DNA of 64,000 nt, from positions 4,464,001 to 4,528,000 of the forward strand of contig NZ_CP162023.1 in the NCBI RefSeq assembly GCF_041320275.1. Direction: 5' to 3'. The stretch comes from Mumia sp. Pv4-285. Lineage in GTDB: Bacteria > Actinomycetota > Actinomycetes > Propionibacteriales > Nocardioidaceae. A program made the position numbers and the translations under genes. The notes below the pieces were generated by a model. That model saw nothing but the letters and a program-made list of their open reading frames with translations. It made no database searches and was not told the DNA's origin. Numbering within the stretch: the stretch's first letter is position 1; every line of letters starts with the position of its first letter. Below are positions 41,466 to 49,908 of the stretch, in pieces.

Positions 41466-42497
41466 GTGGTCGAGCCCGCACACCCCACCCATCCCGCGAC
41501 GAGTCTTCGCGACGTCGCGGCCCTTGCCGGCGTGTCCGTCGGGACGGTCTCGAACGTGCTCAACCACCCGACGAAGGTCTCGGCGCGCACGGCCGAGCGC
41601 GTGTTCGCGGCCATCGAAGAGCTCGGTTTCGTCCGCAACGAGGCAGCGCGTCAGCTCCGCCAAGGCAGGAGCCGATCGGTGGGACTGATCGTCCTCGACA
41701 TCCGCAACCCGTTCTTCACCGACGTCGCCCAGGGCGTCGAGGACGAGGTCACGGCGCGCCTGCGCAGCGTGCTCCTCGCCAACTGCGCGGAGGACGCCGC
41801 CCGCGAGTCCGCCTACCTCGACCTCTTCGAGGAGCAGCGCGTCGACGGCGTCCTCATCTCCCCCGTCGGCGACGTGCTCGACCGTCTCGACCGGCTCCGT
41901 TCCCGCGGCATGGCGGTGGTGCTCGTCGACCGGCTCGCCTCGACCGAGTCGTACAGCTCGGTCTCCGTCGACGACGTCCTCGGAGGCCGGCTCGCCGTCA
42001 CGCACCTGCTCGAGACCGGTCGTCGACGCATCCTCTTCGTCGGTGCGTCCCTCGAGATCGAGCAGGTCCGAGACCGCCTCGAGGGTGCGCGGCAGGCGGT
42101 CGCGGAGGTCCCGGGGGCCACCCTCGAGCACCGCGAGATCGCCGGCATGCACCTCGAGCCCGCTCTTGCGGAAGGTCAGCGGATCGTCGCGCTCCCTCCG
42201 GCCGAGCGGCCGGACGCCGTGTTCGCGGCCAACGACCTGATCGCCATCGGCATGCTCCAGGCGTTCACGCTCGGCGGCGTGCGCCCTCCGCAGGACGTCG
42301 CGCTGATCGGCTACGACGACATCGAGTACGCCGCCGCCGCGGCGATCCCGCTGTCCTCGATCCGGCAGCCGTCGCGCGAGATGGGCCGACGCGCGGCGGA
42401 GATGCTCCTCGCCGAGATCGAGGCCGGCAGCAACGGCGAGCGGCAGCACATCGTGTTCGAGCCGGAGCTCGTGGCGCGCGCCTCGACCCTGGGCTGA
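41466..42497 (+). CDS. LacI-family regulator of the rhamnose locus
   Basis: 343 residues. The helix-turn-helix is ATSLRDVAALAGVSVGTVSNVLNHPTKVSARTAERV (about 11-46) with the hinge helix at NEAARQLRQGRS; residues 65-343 are the periplasmic-binding-like effector domain (SVGLIVLDIRNPFFTDVAQGVEDE). GTG at 41466 has GAGGAG 5 bases upstream. It is divergent from rhaT with palindromes between, so it most likely represses the import/catabolism operon and itself, and the similar operators in front of both rhamnosidases suggest that these are targets too. Rhamnose or a catabolic intermediate is the likely inducer (inference). Confidence 0.9.
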   Translation: MVEPAHPTHPATSLRDVAALAGVSVGTVSNVLNHPTKVSARTAERVFAAIEELGFVRNEAARQLRQGRSRSVGLIVLDIRNPFFTDVAQGVEDEVTARLRSVLLANCAEDAARESAYLDLFEEQRVDGVLISPVGDVLDRLDRLRSRGMAVVLVDRLASTESYSSVSVDDVLGGRLAVTHLLETGRRRILFVGASLEIEQVRDRLEGARQAVAEVPGATLEHREIAGMHLEPALAEGQRIVALPPAERPDAVFAANDLIAIGMLQAFTLGGVRPPQDVALIGYDDIEYAAAAAIPLSSIRQPSREMGRRAAEMLLAEIEAGSNGERQHIVFEPELVARASTLG

Positions 42498-42502
42498 CGC
42501 CC

Positions 42503-42574
42503 CGTCCGCGATTTGTGCACTACGTCAAGGAACTCGGCGCCGGATTCCTTGACGTAGTGCACAAATCGGGGACG
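42503..42574. repeat. Long palindromic intergenic repeat, family A copy 2
   Basis: CGTCCGCGATTTGTGCACTA (42503-42522) and following GTCAAGGAA pair almost perfectly with the mirror arm ending ACAAATCGGGGACG (42561-42574), a stem of nearly 30 bases with a 12-base loop. The arms match the copy at 3260-3331. It lies in the 82-base gap between two convergent genes and could act as a bidirectional terminator. Confidence 0.88.
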
Positions 42575-42579
42575 AGAGG

Positions 42580-44013
42580 TCAGGCCGGTGCGTCGTACGG
42601 GATGCGGACCGTGAACCGCGTGTCACCCGGCTCGGACTCCACCTGCAGGTCGCCGTGGTGCTTCTTGACCACGATCCGCCACGAGATGTCGAGACCCAGG
42701 CCGGTGCCCTCCCCGACCGCCTTCGTGGTGAAGAACGGCTCGAAGATCCGCTGCCTGATCTCGGGCGCGATGCCCGGACCGGTGTCGGCCACCACGACCT
42801 CGCACCAGTCCTCGACCCGCCGCGTCGTGAGCGTGAGGGTGCCGCTGCCGCCCATCGCCTGGACCGCGTTGACGATCAGGTTGGTCCACACCTGGTTCAT
42901 CTCCGCGGCGTACATGGGCACCCCGGCGATGCTGCGGTCGTACTGCTTGACGACGGTGATGCCGGAGAGCTTCTTCTGCAGCATCAGCAGCGTCGCGTCG
43001 AGCAGCTCGTGGACGTCGGCCCGGACGAACGGCGCACGGTCGAGCTGCGAGTACTGCTTGGCAGCGTCCACCAGCGTCGAGACCCGCGTCGTCGCGTCCT
43101 CGATCTCGGCCATCAGCTCCTCGGTCTCGAGCGTGTACGAGAGCCAGTGCAGCGCGCCGACGAGCACGCCGTCGTCGACCCGCTCGGCGACGCTCTCGAG
43201 CCACTCCTCGTCAAGACCGCTCTGCACGAGGACCGGCGCCACGTCCCACGCGTCGGTGAGGCCGTGGTCGTCGAGCCAGTCCGCGACGCGATCCTCGCGG
43301 TCGGCGGCGTCGAGCGCCCCTCCCTGGTCCCGCTGGAGCGCCTTCGCGCGATGCTCCAGCGCTTCGTCCTGCAGCCGCATCAGCGCGGCGATCGTCTCGC
43401 GGTCGTACGGTCCTTCGGCGATCAGCGCGAGCTTGTGGCGCATCGCCGAGACCCGCTCGCGCAGCGTCGACGTGGCCCGCACGGCCGCCGAGGCCGGGTT
43501 GTTGAGCTCGTGCGTGAGGCCGGCCGAAAGCTGGCCGAGCGCCTGGAGCCGCTCGCGCTGGCCGATCGCGGCCTGGGTGTTCACCTGCCCGAAGAACAGC
43601 CCCTCGAGCAGGTGGACCGCCATCGGGAACCAGTCGTGCATCAGCGTCGAGAAGTCGGCGGCGTCGAGCACGAAGAAGCGCGACGGCGCCAGCACCCGGG
43701 TCGACCCGCCGTACAGCTGCGGCACCCGATCACCGAGGTACGCCGCCCACGCCCCGGTGTAGACGCCCGGCTGCGTGGTGCGGGTGGTCTCGACGTCGTC
43801 GCCGCCGACGGTGCGGTAGAGCGCGAGAGAACCCTCGAGCAGCACGTAGAAGCACGTCGCCGGCTCCCCCTCGCGGACGAGCCACCCCGGCTCGACGTGC
43901 TCGACGTGCCCGTGCTCGCACAACCACACCAGCTGGCTGTCGTCGAGGTGCTCGAAGAGGAACATCGTGCGCAGCTCGCCGATGTCGCACGGAAGGCGGT
44001 CCGCCGCGCTCAC
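42580..44013 (-). CDS. Sensor histidine kinase with N-terminal cyclic-nucleotide-binding domain
   Basis: 477 residues, no membrane span. Residues 10-135 are a cNMP-binding (CRP-like) beta-roll (EHVEPGWLVREGEPATCFYVLLEGSLALYR). The HisKA-type phosphoacceptor is His168 in LSAGLTHELNNPAS; the ATPase domain has NLIVNAVQAMGG (N box), VVADTGPGIAPE (G1) and GTGLGLDIS (G2). The long insertion at about 200-310 is helical. GTG start, overlapping by four bases the upstream gene for a receiver fused to a flavoprotein. The two form a soluble signalling pair; whether cAMP or another ligand binds is unknown. Confidence 0.9.
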   Translation of the reverse strand: MSAADRLPCDIGELRTMFLFEHLDDSQLVWLCEHGHVEHVEPGWLVREGEPATCFYVLLEGSLALYRTVGGDDVETTRTTQPGVYTGAWAAYLGDRVPQLYGGSTRVLAPSRFFVLDAADFSTLMHDWFPMAVHLLEGLFFGQVNTQAAIGQRERLQALGQLSAGLTHELNNPASAAVRATSTLRERVSAMRHKLALIAEGPYDRETIAALMRLQDEALEHRAKALQRDQGGALDAADREDRVADWLDDHGLTDAWDVAPVLVQSGLDEEWLESVAERVDDGVLVGALHWLSYTLETEELMAEIEDATTRVSTLVDAAKQYSQLDRAPFVRADVHELLDATLLMLQKKLSGITVVKQYDRSIAGVPMYAAEMNQVWTNLIVNAVQAMGGSGTLTLTTRRVEDWCEVVVADTGPGIAPEIRQRIFEPFFTTKAVGEGTGLGLDISWRIVVKKHHGDLQVESEPGDTRFTVRIPYDAPA

Positions 44014-45698
44014 AGCTGCTCCAGGTATCGGTGCACCAGCATCACTGCCATCGCTCCTTCTCCTACGGCGGAGGCGACGCGCTTCGCCGACTCCGAGCGG
44101 ACGTCGCCCGCGACGAAGACGCCGGGCACGCTGCTCTCGAGGTGGTACGGCATGCGGTCCAGCGTCCACCCGGGCGGGTGGGCCCCGTCCTCGACGAGGT
44201 CGGGTCCGGTGGGGACGAACCCGTGAGCGTCGCGCACGACGATGCCGTCGAGCCAGTCCGTACGAGGCACCGCTCCGATGAAGACGAACGCCCACCCGCA
44301 AGGCACGGTCGCCGTCTCGCCGGTGCTGGTGTCCTGAAGCACGAGGCCTTCGAGGTGCCCGTCGCCGCAACCCTCGACGACCACGGTCGACGTCCTCACC
44401 TCGATCCTCGGGTGCGCCTCGACCTGCTCGACGAGGTATGCCGACATCGACTGGGTCAGCGACGACCCGCGGACCAGGATCGTGACGCGGCGGGCCTCGC
44501 GGGCGAGGGCGAGCGCGGCCTGGCCGGCGGAGTTGGCGCCGCCGACGACGTACACGTCCTGGTCGGCGCAGGCAGCGACGTTGGTGAGCGCCGACCCGTA
44601 GTAGAGCCCGCGCCCGCTCATGTCGTCGAGCAGCGGGCCTTCAAGCCGCCGGTACGAGACACCGCCGGCGAGGATGACCGTCTGGGCGTCGAGGGTGCTG
44701 CCGTCGGCGAAGCGGATGCTGCGGGCGGAGCCGTTGACCTCGAGGCCGACGGCGTCACGCGTGGTGACGATCTCGGCGCCGAACTTGAGGGCCTGACGGC
44801 GTGCACGGTCAGCGAGCTGCGCACCCGACACTCCGTCGGGGAACCCGAGGTAGTTCTCGATCCGCGAGCTCTGACCGGCCTGCCCTCCCGTGGCGGTGCG
44901 CTCGACGAGCACTGTCCGGAGGCCTTCGGAGGCGCCGTACAGGGCCGCGCTGAGACCGGCCGGTCCTCCGCCGACGACGACGAGGTCGTAGAAGTCCTCG
45001 CTCGGACGTGTCACCAGCCCGACCTGCTCGGCGAGCGCGGCGTCGCTGGGTGCCACGAGCACGTCTCCCGTCGGTGTCACCACGACGGGCAGCTCCGGGT
45101 TCTCGAGCTTCGCTGCCGCGATGAGGGATCGCCCTTCGGAGGACTCGGTCGAGAACCACCGGTACGGCACCTGGTTGCGGGCGAGGAACTCGCGCACCTC
45201 CGACGAGCGGGCGGACCACCGGTGGCCGACGAGCTTCGTCTCGGCGACGGGGCGGCGCTCGCTGCGGGTCCACGCGTCGAGCTGGTCGTCGATCACCGGG
45301 TAGAGCTTCTCGTCGGGAGGGTCCCACGGCTTCAGCAGGTAGTAGTCGAGGTCGACGAGGTTGATGGCGTCGATCGCGGCGTCGGTGTCGGCGTACGCGG
45401 TGACGAGAACCCGCCGCGCCCTCGGGAAGAGGTCCATCGCCTGCTCGAGGAACTCGATGCCGGTCATCCGCGGCATGCGGTGGTCGGCGAGGAGGACGGC
45501 CACCTCCTCTCCGCGCAGCTTGAGCTCACGGAGCGCGTCGAGGGCGTCCCCGCCGGACTCGGCACGGACGATCCGGTAGGAGGAGCCGTACCGGCGTCGC
45601 AGGTCGCGCGCGATCGAGCGCGACACCGCGGGGTCGTCGTCGACGGTCAGCAGCGCGATGCGCTGGTCGGACCGGCCGGACTGGGAGGTCTCGCTCAT
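44010..45698 (-). CDS. Response regulator receiver fused to thioredoxin-reductase-like flavoprotein
   Basis: 562 residues in three parts. Residues 12-135 are a receiver domain with acidic DDD (20-22), phosphoacceptor Asp72 in LLADHRMPRMTG, Thr100 and Lys123. Residues 145-225 look like a glutaredoxin fold whose catalytic cysteines are replaced (RWSARSSEVREFL). Residues 236-562 are a TrxB-like flavoprotein with FAD motif VVVGGGPAGLSAA (241-253), TATGGQAG and NADPH motif VVGGANSAGQAA, but the CxxC expected in TrxB is absent (GSALTNVAACA). A final FAD motif is GVFVAGDVRSES. GAAGGG precedes the ATG at 45698. It is a phosphorylation-controlled redox output of the adjacent kinase (inference). Confidence 0.92.
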   Translation of the reverse strand: MSETSQSGRSDQRIALLTVDDDPAVSRSIARDLRRRYGSSYRIVRAESGGDALDALRELKLRGEEVAVLLADHRMPRMTGIEFLEQAMDLFPRARRVLVTAYADTDAAIDAINLVDLDYYLLKPWDPPDEKLYPVIDDQLDAWTRSERRPVAETKLVGHRWSARSSEVREFLARNQVPYRWFSTESSEGRSLIAAAKLENPELPVVVTPTGDVLVAPSDAALAEQVGLVTRPSEDFYDLVVVGGGPAGLSAALYGASEGLRTVLVERTATGGQAGQSSRIENYLGFPDGVSGAQLADRARRQALKFGAEIVTTRDAVGLEVNGSARSIRFADGSTLDAQTVILAGGVSYRRLEGPLLDDMSGRGLYYGSALTNVAACADQDVYVVGGANSAGQAALALAREARRVTILVRGSSLTQSMSAYLVEQVEAHPRIEVRTSTVVVEGCGDGHLEGLVLQDTSTGETATVPCGWAFVFIGAVPRTDWLDGIVVRDAHGFVPTGPDLVEDGAHPPGWTLDRMPYHLESSVPGVFVAGDVRSESAKRVASAVGEGAMAVMLVHRYLEQL

Positions 45699-45783
45699 GC
45701 ACGCCCTTCGATGAATGCCGGCCTCCATCCTCTCCCCGTGGTGGTGACAGGGCCAAACCGGATTCGCGGCGACGCTGGGACCG

Positions 45784-47568
45784 TCAGCGCGTGTCGTCGT
45801 CCTCGTCGGTCGTCGCCCTGAGCTCGAGGCTGATCTGGTCGGCGTCGAGCATCCTCAGTGCGTCCGAGAGAGCGGCGGAGCTGTAGGTCCCGAGCGATCG
45901 GGCCCGCAGGAGTGCCTTGCGCTCCGCCTCGATGGTGCGCAGCCGCAGCTCCACCATGTGCGCCCGGGTCGGGGCGGGCTCGGACGCCTCCTCCTCCTCG
46001 CGATCGATCTCGCGCCTCATGCGCTCGGCGGCCCCGCGCAACGTCTCGGCGTCGTACTCCGTCCCGTCGGACGCCCGCAGGTCCGGAGTCTCGAGGAAGT
46101 CGGCCGCAGCGTGGGCCAGCTCGTTGCTCAGCGCGGCGGCCTCGGCGGTCTCTCCCTCGTCGCCGCGGTTCGCGAGGCCGAGGGCGCGGACGACCCACGG
46201 GAGGGTGCCGCCCTGGAGCAGCAGGGTCCCTGCGGCCACGACGAACGCGACGAGGATCAGGAACGACCGCTCCGGGGTGTCCTGCGGCAGCGACTGTGCG
46301 GCAGCGAGCGTGACGACACCGCGCATCCCCGCCCAGACGAGCACGACGCCTTCGCGCCAGCCGAGCGGCACACCGGTGATGTAGTCCACGTCGGCGAGCG
46401 CACGCCCGATGCGCTTCCGGAAGACCCGTTCACGGGCTTCGTCGCGACGCTTCTTCCCGTCGGGCTCGTCCGTCCTCCCCCGAAGTCGGCCCGCATCGTC
46501 GCCCGGCGGCCGGAGCTCGCCGCGGTCGAAACGGTCCTGCATGTCCTGGACGCGCTCGCGGAACTGTGGGGCCTTGCGCCGACGGTTGCGCGCCGAGATC
46601 AGGATCGGCAGCACGTACGCCGCGCGGATCGCCAGGATGATCGCCCCCGCGGCGACACCCACGAGGACTGCGCTGACCGTGCTCTCGTGCGCCTCGCGCA
46701 CATCCTCCAGCACTCCGTACAGCTCGAGGCCCATGAGCAGGAAGACGCCGCCCTCGAGGAGCAACTCGATGGTCCGCCAGTTCGACGCCTCGTACATGCG
46801 GTCCTGCGGTCGCAGGTACTTGGGCGACCCCTGCCCGGTGACGAGCCCGGCTGCGACGGCCGCGACGAGACCCGACGCGCCGACGTGCTCGGCGGGCACG
46901 TACGCGACGAACGGGACCACGAACGAGATCGCGGTGCTGAGCGGCGCCTCGGTGATCCGCGCCCGGACCACGAGGTTGAGCCGGCCGACCACGAGGCCGA
47001 CCACCACGGCCGCGAGGACCGCCCACACGAAGTCCGCCGCGACTCCCCACAGGGACACCGATGCGGCGGTGGCCGCGATGGCGGAGCGCAGGAGCACGAG
47101 TGCGGACGCGTCGTTGAGGAGGCTCTCCCCCTCGAGCACCGTGACCACTCTCGGCGACACGCCGAGCTTGCGGACGATCGAGGTGGCGACCGCGTCGGTG
47201 GGGCTGACGATGGCGCCGAGCGCGATGCCGGTCGACAGCTCGATGCCTGGGATCACGGCGCGGAAGAACAGTCCGAGCACGAGGGCGCTGATGATCACGA
47301 GCAGGATCGACAGACCCGAGATCGTCGTGAAGTCGCGGCGGAAGTCCATCGCCGGCATCGACACCGCCGTCGAGTAGAGCAGCGGTGGAAGCACGCCTGC
47401 GAGCAGGATCTCCGGCTCGACCTCGATCGCGGACACCGCCGGCAGCAGGCTGACCGCGACCCCGACCAGGACGAGCAGCAACGGGGAGGCGACACCGACG
47501 CGGGGCGCGAGCACCGACACGGCGACGATGCACACGATCCCCGCGATCCCGACCAGCAGGTAGTCCAT
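45784..47568 (-). CDS. CPA1-type Na+/H+ antiporter
   Basis: 594 residues. The membrane part (about 1-430) has twelve or so spans with the CPA1 motifs LGAIVSPTDAVATSIV and LEGESLLNDASALVLL, whose aspartates form the ion site, and VWAGMRGVVTLAAAQSLP. A long charged hydrophilic loop (about 315-385, rich in Arg, Asp and Gly) interrupts it, and the last 130 residues form a cytoplasmic helical tail rich in Glu and Arg. It expels Na+ in exchange for protons. ATG at 47568 is chosen because MDYLLVGIAGIVCIV begins the first span directly. A 14-base tandem duplication lies just upstream (47589-47616). Confidence 0.9.
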   Translation of the reverse strand: MDYLLVGIAGIVCIVAVSVLAPRVGVASPLLLVLVGVAVSLLPAVSAIEVEPEILLAGVLPPLLYSTAVSMPAMDFRRDFTTISGLSILLVIISALVLGLFFRAVIPGIELSTGIALGAIVSPTDAVATSIVRKLGVSPRVVTVLEGESLLNDASALVLLRSAIAATAASVSLWGVAADFVWAVLAAVVVGLVVGRLNLVVRARITEAPLSTAISFVVPFVAYVPAEHVGASGLVAAVAAGLVTGQGSPKYLRPQDRMYEASNWRTIELLLEGGVFLLMGLELYGVLEDVREAHESTVSAVLVGVAAGAIILAIRAAYVLPILISARNRRRKAPQFRERVQDMQDRFDRGELRPPGDDAGRLRGRTDEPDGKKRRDEARERVFRKRIGRALADVDYITGVPLGWREGVVLVWAGMRGVVTLAAAQSLPQDTPERSFLILVAFVVAAGTLLLQGGTLPWVVRALGLANRGDEGETAEAAALSNELAHAAADFLETPDLRASDGTEYDAETLRGAAERMRREIDREEEEASEPAPTRAHMVELRLRTIEAERKALLRARSLGTYSSAALSDALRMLDADQISLELRATTDEDDDTR

Positions 47569-47658
47569 CGCCGTTGCCTCTTCTCCGTCGAGCTGCCTCC
47601 GCCGAGCTGCCTCCGCCGACCCTGCACCATGCTGCCGCTCCGGCGGCGGCCACGCAGT

Positions 47659-47691
47659 GTTCACCCCCCGTTCGCGCCGGGGTCGGGGCGA
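47659..47691 (+). promoter_or_regulatory. PHO-box-like direct repeat upstream of phoX
   Basis: Units of 11 bases, GTTCACCCCCC (47659) and GTTCGCGCCGG (47670), then GGTCGGGGCGA (47681), resemble the 11-base direct repeats to which actinobacterial PhoP binds. They lie 60-92 bases before the phoX start. The second and third units are imperfect. Confidence 0.5.
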
Positions 47692-47750
47692 CGACGCGTC
47701 AGATTCCTAGCGTCTCGAGAGATCGTGCACTCTCGACATCAGGAGTCTCC

Positions 47751-49829
47751 GTGCCCCCCTTGCTGCCGTTCTTCACCACCAGCTCGTCCGGCTCGCCGTG
47801 CGCGTCCGGCCGGTCCGCGCTCACCTGCCGCATGCGGTGCGGCGACGCGTGCTCGCACGACGAGCCGAACACGTCCGACAACGAGTACTTCGGCGACGTC
47901 GCCTCCACCCTGTCGCGTCGCGGGCTCCTCCGCACCGGCGCGGTCGTCTCCGTCGCCGGCATCGCCGCCGGCGCCTCTCTCGGTACGGCGGGTGCTGCCG
48001 CGGCAGCACCCGCGACCACCGCCGCCGGCCTCGGGTCCCGCCGCCCCGGGCGCGGCGAGGGCGACGGCCGTGGACTGGACTTCGTCCCCGTCGAGCCGAA
48101 CACCCTCGATGCGCTGACGGCGCCGCCCGGATACGCGCAGGCCGTCGTGATGGCGTGGGGCGACCCGCTGTTCAAGGGTGTGCCGGCGTTCGACGTCGAC
48201 AAGCAGACGCCCGCGGCGCAGCGCAAGCAGTTCGGCTTCAACAACGACTTCCTCGGCCTGCTCCCGCTCGGGCGCGGCCAGCACCTCATGGTCGTGAACC
48301 ACGAGTACACGACCGAGCAGATGATGCACCGCGGGTACGACGCCGCGAACCCGACGCGCGACCAGGTCGAGATCGGCTGGGCCGCGCACGGGCTGAGCGT
48401 GGTCGTCGTCGAGGAGGAGCGGGGCACCGGCAACCTGCGCCCCGTCGTCGGCCACCGGCTCAACCGCCGTCTCCACACGCAGAGCGAGTTCGAGCTGACC
48501 GGCCCGGTCGCAGGCCACGCGCTGGTCCGCACCAAGGCCGACCCGCGCGGGCGTACGGCGCTGGGGACCCTCAACAACTGCGGTGGCGGCCTGACCCCGT
48601 GGGGGACGTGGCTGACGGCCGAGGAGAACTTCAACCAGTACTTCGCCAACGGCTCCACCGTCACCGACCCGACGACGCTCGCGCGACTCAAGCGGTACGG
48701 CGCCGCCAACGCCACCACCGAGCGCAAGTGGGAGCGCTTCGACGACCGCTTCGACCTCGCCAAGGAGCCGAACGAGATCAACCGGTTCGGCTGGATCGTC
48801 GAGGTAGACCCGTACGACCCGACGGCCGCTCCCAAGAAGCGCACCGCGCTGGGCCGCTTCAAGCACGAGGCGGCGGAGCCGTTCATCACCGACGACGGCC
48901 GGGTCGCGATGTACATGGGCGACGACGAGCGTTTCGACTACCTCTACAAGTTCGTCTCCGACGGCAAGGTGGCGCGCGGCAACGACGCGAACGCCCGCCG
49001 ACGCAACCGTGACCTGCTCGACCACGGCACGCTGTTCGTCGCCCGGTTCCTCGGCAACTCGTCGCAGGCGGAGATCGACGGGACGGGTGCCCTGCCGAGC
49101 GACGGCGCGTTCGACGGCGCCGGCGTCTGGGTGCCGTTGGTGAACGGCACGACCTCGTACGTGAAGGGCATGACCGCCGAGGAGGTGCTGCTCTTCACGC
49201 GGCAGGCAGCCGACGTCGTCGGGGCGACCAAGATGGACCGCCCGGAGGACGTCCAGCCGCACCCGCGGACGGGCAAGGTGTACGTCGCACTGACCAACAA
49301 CGCGAACCGCGGCGCCGCAGGGCAGGCGGTCGCCGACGAGGCGAACCCGCGCAGCGCGAACAAGCATGGCCACGTCCTCGAGCTCAGCGAGCTCGGCGAC
49401 GACGCCGCGGCGAACGCGTTCACGTGGAACCTGCTGCTGGTGTGCGGTGACCCGAAAGATCCCAACACCTACTGGGGCGGCTTCGATCCCCGACGGGTGT
49501 CGCCGATCTCCTGCCCGGACAACCTGGCCTTCGACCCCGACGGCAACCTGTGGATCTCGACCGACGGCAACGCGCTCGGCTCGAACGACGGGCTCTTCGC
49601 CGTGCCGCTCGAGGGCTCCAAGCGCGGCCAGGTGAAGCAGTTCCTCACTGTGCCTGCCGGCGCGGAGACGTGCGGGCCGTGGATCGACGAGGACCGGGTG
49701 ATGGTGTGCGTCCAGCACCCGGGCGAGAAGAACGGCGCGACCGTCGAGAACCCGGCGTCGCAGTGGCCCGACGGCCCGGGTTCGATCCCGCGCCCGGGTG
49801 TCGTGGCGGTCTGGCCAAAGCGCCGCTGA
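47751..49829 (+). CDS. phoX: PhoX family phosphatase (DUF839), Tat-exported
   Basis: 692 residues. GTG at 47751 has AGGAG 5 bases upstream. The N-terminus has the family's cysteine cluster (GSPCASGRSALTCRMRCGDACSH). The twin-arginine motif is TLSRRGLLRTG at about residues 53-63, followed by a hydrophobic stretch (VVSVAGIAAGASLG). The beta-propeller domain has FGFNNDFLGLLPL, NHEYTTEQMM and GTLNNCGGGLTPWGTWLTAEENFN, which carries metal-coordinating glutamates, and ends CPDNLAFDPDGNLWISTDG. PhoX enzymes are Fe/Ca-dependent alkaline phosphatases that release phosphate from organic esters outside the cell. A PHO-box-like element is upstream and a hairpin follows. Confidence 0.92.
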   Translation: MPPLLPFFTTSSSGSPCASGRSALTCRMRCGDACSHDEPNTSDNEYFGDVASTLSRRGLLRTGAVVSVAGIAAGASLGTAGAAAAAPATTAAGLGSRRPGRGEGDGRGLDFVPVEPNTLDALTAPPGYAQAVVMAWGDPLFKGVPAFDVDKQTPAAQRKQFGFNNDFLGLLPLGRGQHLMVVNHEYTTEQMMHRGYDAANPTRDQVEIGWAAHGLSVVVVEEERGTGNLRPVVGHRLNRRLHTQSEFELTGPVAGHALVRTKADPRGRTALGTLNNCGGGLTPWGTWLTAEENFNQYFANGSTVTDPTTLARLKRYGAANATTERKWERFDDRFDLAKEPNEINRFGWIVEVDPYDPTAAPKKRTALGRFKHEAAEPFITDDGRVAMYMGDDERFDYLYKFVSDGKVARGNDANARRRNRDLLDHGTLFVARFLGNSSQAEIDGTGALPSDGAFDGAGVWVPLVNGTTSYVKGMTAEEVLLFTRQAADVVGATKMDRPEDVQPHPRTGKVYVALTNNANRGAAGQAVADEANPRSANKHGHVLELSELGDDAAANAFTWNLLLVCGDPKDPNTYWGGFDPRRVSPISCPDNLAFDPDGNLWISTDGNALGSNDGLFAVPLEGSKRGQVKQFLTVPAGAETCGPWIDEDRVMVCVQHPGEKNGATVENPASQWPDGPGSIPRPGVVAVWPKRR

Positions 49830-49859
49830 CCGGCGCGCCGACCCCGACACCCTTCCGAG

Positions 49860-49895
49860 GACGCCTGTCCGGTGCCACCCCACCGGGCAGGCGTC
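49860..49895 (+). terminator. Hairpin between convergent phoX and ZIP-family genes
   Basis: GACGCCTGTCCGGTG pairs with CACCGGGCAGGCGTC with one mismatch and a short C-rich loop, 30 bases after phoX and 14 bases before the end of the convergent transporter gene. Confidence 0.75.
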
Positions 49896-49908
49896 GTCGT
49901 GCGCGAGG

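Noticed and set aside
44031-45821. 596-codon plus-strand frame opposite the receiver-flavoprotein gene
   Set aside because: No domain recognised, while the minus strand encodes all motifs of a receiver and a flavoprotein.
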